Source of the DNA: Callorhinus ursinus
Taxonomy: Eukaryota; Chordata; Mammalia; Carnivora; Otariidae
Reading direction: 5' to 3'
Length of the DNA stretch: 64,000 nucleotides
Assembly (NCBI RefSeq): GCF_003265705.1
Contig: NW_020313005.1
Coordinates: forward strand, 20,892,102-20,956,101
Positions 58,246-64,000 of this stretch are shown here, piece by piece; the first letter of the stretch is position 1; the number at the start of each line of letters is the position of its first letter. Both the position numbers and the translations under genes were made by a program. The notes under the pieces are model-generated. The model was given only the letters and a program-made list of their open reading frames with translations. It was not told where the DNA came from and did no database searches.

Positions 58246-59439
58246 TATATTTATTTTTAAATGGGTTAATGTTGATACCTCCAATACCAACCCAGTGCCA
58301 CAGGATTCATTCTGGAATTTCCTCTTTGCTTATTTGTAATTTCTTTCTCCAACAGTGAGAAATCTGGCTCTTATTATCTACGATATATTTATTTATTTGT
58401 TCAATCGTAGTATACCTATGAAGCCCTTCCAGAATTGCTATTCCATACCCTTGGGAGAAACAGATTCACCCAGTTAAAGTGTAGTGGTTTGATTCTTTTT
58501 ATGTCTGGTTCTTTTTATTTTTAGCTTTATGGTATTTGGTCAACACATTGTTTCCCAAAGTTGCTAGGTCCCCTTTCTTACTCAACCTTTTGGTATGGTT
58601 GTGTCAATCATTTTAATGCAGTTAGGTTCAGTTGTCATGGTCTGAATTTCATCTGGGGTTGAGTTTTTAAATTTATATACAATAAAATTTACTCTTTGTG
58701 GTGTATAGTTCTATGATTCTGAGCTATGTATCACATCACCACAGTACCCCCATGATTCTCTTGTGTTGCCCTTCCGCCCACCCCCAATTCCTGACAAGCA
58801 CTGGAATTTGCTTTTCATCCCCATAGTTTTGTTGGTTTCATAATGTCATATAAATGGGATCACACAATATGTAACCTTTGGATCTAGCTTCCTTCACTTG
58901 GCAAAGTGTATTTCAGATTTATTAATGTTGGTGTATGAACTAGTAGTGTGCTCCTTTTCATTTCTGAGTAGTATTCCTTTGTTGATAGTACTCATTATAC
59001 GGATGCACCATGTTTTAGTGATCCGTTCACCTACTGAGGGACATCTAGGCCATTTCCAATTTTTGGTGAATATGAATAAAGCTATAAATATTTGTGTATA
59101 GGTTTTTGGTTTTATGTAAGTTTTCAGTTTGCTTGGGTAAATATCTAGGAGTGGGATTTCTGGGTTTATGGTAAATGAACATCTAGCTTTATAAGAAATT
59201 GCCAAACTCTTTTCCCAAGCGGTTGTGCCATTTTGCCTTCCTAGCAGTAAGTTTGAGAGCTTCACTTGCTTTTAATACTTCTGAGCACTTGGGCACTTGG
59301 TTGTAATTTGCACTTCCCTAATAACTAGCTAAGTTACTTGCTTGCACCCACACATCTTCTTTGGTGAAGTGTGTTTTCATGTCTTTTGTCTAGCATTTTA
59401 TTGTTTCGTTCTTGTTCAGTTTTTATTATTTTTTATTTT

Positions 59440-59573
59440 TTATTTTATTTTTTAAGTAGGTTCCACACCCAGCATGGAGCCCAACATTGGGCCTGAACTC
59501 ACAATCCTGAAATCAAGACCTGAACAGAGACCAAGAGTTGGGCACTTAATCGACTGAGCCACCCAGGTGCCCC
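59440..59573 (-). repeat. Can-SINE, older type, antisense
   Basis: AGCATGGAGCCCAACATTGG through to CTGAGCCACCCAGGTGCCCC. Inserted in the old L1. Confidence 0.9.
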
Positions 59574-59679
59574 TAGCTCTTATTGGGTTTTGGGAGTTCT
59601 TCATATCCTCTGGAAACACATCCATTATCACTTTGTTTATTTTTTATTTATTAATTCATTATTAATTTATTATTTTAAA

Positions 59680-59872
59680 AATGATTTTATTTATTTATTT
59701 GAGAGAGAGAGAAAGAGCACAAGAGAGAGATCACAGGTGTGGTAGGGGCAAAGGATAAAGCAGACTCCCCGTGGAGCAGGGAGCCCGATGCGGGGCTGGA
59801 TCCCAGGACTCCAGGATCATGACCTGAGCCGAAGGCAGATACTTACCTGACTGAGCCACTCAGGCATCCCTA
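59680..59872 (-). repeat. Can-SINE, near full length, antisense
   Basis: Tail TTTATTTATTTATTTGAGAG, body GGAGCAGGGAGCCCGATGCG, head CTGAGCCACTCAGGCATCCC. Inserted in the old L1. Confidence 0.93.
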
Positions 59873-60281
59873 TCACATTTATGTTTGCAAATATTTTTTC
59901 CATTTTGTGTCTTGTCTTTTGATTCTTTTAATGTCCTTCTCTGAGCAAAAGTTTTAAATTTTGATAAAGTATGGTTTATATTTTTTCTTTTATGAATCTT
60001 GCTTTGGTCATCATATCTAAAAACTCTTTGCCATACCTAGTCATGCAGGTATTCTCCTATGTTTTCTTCTAGAATTTGGATAGCTTTAAATTTTATATTT
60101 CAGCCTCTGATGTATTTTGAATTAGTTTTTGTATAAGATGTGAGATAATTGTAATGGTTCATTATTTAATTACTTCATATTTGCATATAGACATCTAAAT
60201 GTTCCAGCATTATTTGTTGAAAAAACTATCTTTTCTTTATTGAATTGCCTTTGTACCTGTCTCAAAAATCAGTTGACTGTA

Positions 60282-60907
60282 GACAAAACCAAAAGACAAC
60301 CTACAGAACAGGAGGAGATATTTGCAAAAGTTGCATCAGATAAAGGGTTAGTATCCAAAATCTATAAAGAATTTATCAAACTCAACACACAAAGAACAAA
60401 TCATCCAGTCAAGAAATGGGCAGAAAACATGAACAGACATTTCTCCAGATAAGACATACAAATGACCAACAGACACAGGAAAAAATGCTCAACATCACTC
60501 AGCACCAGGGAAATACAAATCAAAACCACAATGAGATACCACCTCACACCAGTCACCAGTTAGAATGGCTAAAATTAACAAGTCAGGAAACAACAAATGT
60601 TGGCAAGGATGTAGAGAAAGGGGAACCCTCCTACACTGCTGGTAGGAATGCAAGCTGGTGCAGCCACTCTAGAAAACAGTATGGAGGTTCCTCAAAAAGT
60701 TAAAAATAGAGCTACCCTATGACTCAGCAATTGCACTACTGGGTATTTACCCCAAAGATACAAATGTAGTGATCCAAAGGAATACCTGTACCCCAGTGTT
60801 TATAACAGCAATGTCCACAGTAACCTAACAATGGAAAAAGCCCAGAGGTCCATTGACAGATGAATGGATAAAGATGTGGTGTGTGTGTATATATATATAT
60901 GCGCGCG

Positions 60908-60947
<40 letters not shown>

Positions 60948-61370
60948 CAATGAAATATTACTCAGTGATCAATAAATGAAATCTTGTCATTTGCAACGAC
61001 ATGGCTGGGACTGGAGGGTATTATACTAAGCGAAATAAGCCAATCAGAGAAAGACAATTATCATATGATTTCACTCATATGTGGAATTTAAGAAACAAAA
61101 CAGAGGAGCGATAGAAGAGGGGAGGGAAAAGTAAAACAAGATGTAATCAGAGAGGGAGACAAACCATAAGAGACTCTTAACCATAGGAAACAACTGAGGG
61201 TTGCTGGAGGGGAGGGGGGTAAAGGGATGGGATAACTGGGTGATGGACATTAAGGAGGACATGTGATGTAATGAGCACTGGGTATTATAGACAACTGAGG
61301 AATCACTGAACTCTACCTCTGAAACTAATAATACACTATATGTTAATTAATTAATCTTAAATAAAAAAAA
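60282..61370 (+). mobile_element. younger L1 LINE, 5' truncated, with target duplication
   Basis: A carnivore L1 3' segment that ends in AAATAAAAAAAA. It is flanked by CAGTTGACTGTA (60270-60281) and CAGTCGACTGTA (61371-61382), a 12-bp target duplication with one mismatch, and lies in the opposite orientation inside an older L1. Only the end of the ORF2 region and the 3' untranslated region are present, with frames broken, so it cannot move. Confidence 0.9.
60876..60949. repeat. compound (GT)(AT)(GC)(AC)(AT) microsatellite
   Basis: Over 70 bases of alternating purine and pyrimidine, including eight GC units and about thirteen AC units. It lies inside the younger L1. Confidence 0.9.
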
Positions 61371-61732
61371 CAGTCGACTGTATTTGCGTGGGTATATTTG
61401 TGAGTTCTCTATTCTGTTCCATTGATCTATATGTCTAACCTTTTGCCAATACCACGTTGCCTTGATTATGGTAGCTTTGTAGTGAGTCTTAAAATCATAG
61501 TATGTAAAATAACGTGAGTCATGTGACTTTGTTCTTTTGCAGGATTGTTTTGGCTACTCTAGTACCTTTGTCTTTCCATATAAATTTTAGAATCACCTTG
61601 TTGATATCTCAACGAGACTGCTAAAGTTGTGTTTGGGATTGTGATTAACCTAGAGTAAAACTGAGGGAACTGACATTTTAACAATATCAAGAAACATAAA
61701 ATTTACATGCATCTTGTTCTTTTTTTGTTTGT

Positions 61733-61906
61733 TAAAGATTTTATTTATTTATCTGAGAGAGAGAGAACACGAACAGGGAGAAGGGTGGAGGGAGAAGCAG
61801 GCTCCCTGTGGAGCAAGGACTCTGACCGGGGCTGGATCCCAGGACCCTGCAATCATGACCCGAGCCGAAGGCAGCTGCTCAACCCACTGAGCCACCAGGC
61901 GCCCCT
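61733..61906 (-). repeat. Can-SINE, near full length, antisense
   Basis: Tail AAAGATTTTATTTATTTATC, head GAGCCACCAGGCGCCCC. TGCATCTT is repeated on both sides. Confidence 0.92.
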
Positions 61907-62329
61907 GGTGTGCATCTTCTAAAGAATTTATACAACATGGTGTTTATTGCTGCATCTGACCTTGTTGTACTATTTTTGCTCAACTTTGTCACTAGTGTCT
62001 AAGATGAGCCACAAATATCAGCATTTAGGATTAAATAAATGGTTCAGTACTGAGACATAAAATATAAACATAACTATACCCTTGATAATTAAGAGATTAG
62101 GGTAATAATTCTCCAAAAAATCATGCAATGCTGTACATACACAAAGACTTATTTGCACCTATATTTTGATTATATTTGCAATTAAAAAGATACCTTTTTT
62201 TTTTAACTACTGGAAAACTCCAAAAAATCACTTATGTAGAAATTTGAGTATCTATTAAGGGCCCAGAAATTTGATTGACTAACAGTGCTGTCAAGAATAA
62301 TTTCACAATTACAATTAAACTTCCACCAC

Positions 62330-62525
62330 TAACTGTACGATGAAGCAACATAGTGTGGTGGGATTCTAGCTTTGGGTCAAATAGACCCAGGATTGTGTAA
62401 TGGTTCCTCATTATCAAAGAGTTCTAATATGTCAAAAAATTCTAATAAAGATTAACTTATTTTATGTATTAAAGTACTCAGCACAATGTCTAGAACTTGA
62501 TTCTCAATAAATATTAGCTATACTA
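62330..62525 (+). repeat. MIR SINE
   Basis: GGGTCAAATAGACCCAGGAT to CTTGATTCTCAATAAATATT; diverged. Confidence 0.5.
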
Positions 62526-62636
62526 ACAAACAGCTTTATATCTTAAATGTTTCAATATTTTTTATTATCACTGGGTAAATTTGCTTCCAGACTCTAAAGA
62601 ATTCAGTAGCTACCATTGCTAAAATGTACCTACTCT

Positions 62637-62748
62637 GGGACTGCCTGGTTGGCTCAGTCAGAAGAGCATGGGACTCTTGATCTTGGGGTCATGAGTTCAA
62701 GCCCCACATGGGGTGTAGAGCTTACTTAAATAAATAAGACTTAAAAAC
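62637..62748 (+). repeat. short older Can-SINE with target duplication
   Basis: GGCTCAGTCAGAAGAGCATG, then GATCTTGGGGTCATGAGTTC. Flanked by TGTACCTACTCTG and TGTGCCTATTCTG, a diverged 13-bp duplication. Confidence 0.9.
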
Positions 62749-63009
62749 AGTGTGCCTATTCTGAAATGTAGTAACATCCTCAGAAAAACTTCTAATAAAA
62801 AAAATCACTGAATTATTTCCATTGAAATCAGTCTACATACAAGGGATATATTAATAAATTGCTGTTTTTCAGAAAAATCGAAAGTATAAGTGACTGAATG
62901 CTGACTGATTTTTAAACAGAGCTAGGCAGTCTCATAATCTAACAGTATTCATGAACTAATTATTAAGGTAAGAAAGCTTTCTTCAGTTTACAGGCGCGTG
63001 TGCGCACAT

Positions 63010-63040
63010 ACACACAGACTCACACACACACACACACACG
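63010..63040. repeat. (CA)n microsatellite
   Basis: CACACAGACTCACACACACA and further CA units. Confidence 0.85.
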
Positions 63041-63044
63041 TACA

Positions 63045-64000
63045 TTGTGGTAGGTTGAAAAATGAGATGTTTGGCTTTAGAAATTCGTCCAGTTCAGCTT
63101 ATAAACAATTCTGTTTAGTGACTTTGAAAAAATCCTTTACTCTGTTTTTGCATGATTGTAGGAAAAGCTCCCTCTGCTGTGCCCCCGAATTTAAAAAATT
63201 TAGGTGGATGAGTGTCCAGACACGGGGGATAAATATCAGATCAAAAGCAGCACTGGCCACAGAAAAGAGCCTTTGAGTGTAAGGTGTTGGTAAAAGCGGT
63301 CTCCATCACCACCTCCAGAGCACTGTGTCCTATTTTTAGATCCATAACGTGTCAGAATTGCGAATTGCTGGAAACTGAGGACAAGAGGGAAGTGGGTTGC
63401 AGTCTGATTTTTCCATTTGGTTAAGGAGCAAGGACAGGTCCACACCACCTGATTCTCAGGCCAGACGGTGGCGCACAACTGGACCCTATCGAGTCAGTTT
63501 TTCAGGAAGTTCAGGACAGCTCCTCAAAAGCCACTGGGCAACCCCAACCGGTGGGGACGGAGACCCAGGTTCACAAAGAGTTCAGGAAAGGCGATGGGCC
63601 ATCTGAGCCCTAGAGGATTTGTTCAGGTGCACCCGGGCTGGGGGCTCAGGGACCTGGAAAAGCTCGAAGGACCCTGGGCTCTCCATGGTGGGTAACTTTG
63701 AGTCTCTCTTCTCCGATTCCATTTCCTGCCTCTAACTGCCACAGCTTGATCGTTGAGACTTAGCCACCCGTGACTGTGGAGGGAAATAGAGGGAAAATTG
63801 AGCTGCTGCCTGCATCTCTTCCCCTGGCATCAGGGGCAGGGGCTGAGATAAATGAACCCCAGCCAGAACTCGTCACTCACTGTCACCCTTTGTGTTCAAA
63901 CCATTCCATGAGGATCCGGGACAGAGATTCTGAGAACCTTGCCAAAGAACTCCTTCTGCACAGAATTTTTTTTTTCTTTGAGCTTAGGGATGAGGAACTC
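63045..64000. other. upstream flank without recognised gene
   Basis: From about 63.45 to 63.70 kb the sequence becomes more GC-rich with open frames on the plus strand, but no known protein or convincing splice pair was recognised. Confidence 0.45.

Larger units (their letters stand above)
58650..61700 (-). mobile_element. old L1 LINE 3' region, antisense, split by later insertions
   Basis: Reverse-orientation L1 is continuous across 58650-59440, 59875-60281 and 61383-61700 once the later insertions are removed. Markers include AGTAGTATTCCTTTGTTGAT, TTCCATTGATCTATATGTCT and GGATTGTTTTGGCTACTCTA. All frames are broken. Confidence 0.75.

Noticed and set aside
60240..60703. Open frames in the younger L1
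   Set aside because: They are fragments of the L1 3' end in shifting frames, not host genes.
1..64000. CRISPR arrays, bacterial operons, phage or plasmid features
   Set aside because: The tandem repeats are all mammalian microsatellites or SINEs; nothing prokaryotic is present.

Overview
The window is mammalian nuclear DNA. Many tRNA-derived SINEs of the carnivore Can-SINE family, in the version whose head reads 'gcgcctgggtggctcag' and whose tail is a CT-rich run followed by AAATAAATAAA, point to a non-canid caniform such as a bear, seal or mustelid. I cannot name the species. There is no bacterial or phage gene logic here, and nearly every long open frame is a chance frame in non-coding DNA.

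The gene in the window is FLI1, an ETS transcription factor of blood, megakaryocyte and endothelial cells, read on the minus strand. Only its 5' end is present, as two alternative first coding exons that both end in phase 0 at strong splice donors. Exon 1 (39476-39493) encodes MDGTIK. Exon 1b (46945-46983), about 7.45 kb further upstream, encodes MFQTVPDTSSYVK. Each matches an alternative N-terminus of the paralogue ERG (MASTIK and MIQTVPDPAAHIK). Exon 2 (starting EALSVV) was not found, so positions 1-39475 are the start of the large first intron and everything right of about 47.3 kb is upstream flank toward the next gene.

Layout: 1-37.7 kb is AT-leaning intron with MIR, L2, Can-SINE, old L1 and one Tigger-like transposon. 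It also holds an ETS/GATA cluster at 28.5 kb, about 11 kb inside the gene, which is a candidate for the blood-stem-cell '+12' enhancer. 37.7-47.5 kb is a 10 kb GC-rich domain with several CpG islands, both promoters, a (GA)21 microsatellite in the exon 1 leader, an upstream AUG overlapping the main start, and splice and poly(A) signals on the plus strand that would fit the antisense lncRNA SENCR/FLI1-AS1. 47.5-56.7 kb is mostly unique upstream DNA with one MLT1-type LTR and a candidate '-15' enhancer near 55 kb. 56.7-62.8 kb is a nest of antisense L1 sequence carrying a younger L1 insertion (with a 12-bp target duplication) and several SINEs.

The two promoters, the leader with its upstream AUG, the enhancer candidates and the antisense transcript would all act on one output: how much FLI1 is made, and with which N-terminus. 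A separate low-confidence observation is a set of three plus-strand, phase-compatible exon-like segments (8.3 and 15.1-15.4 kb) inside intron 1.
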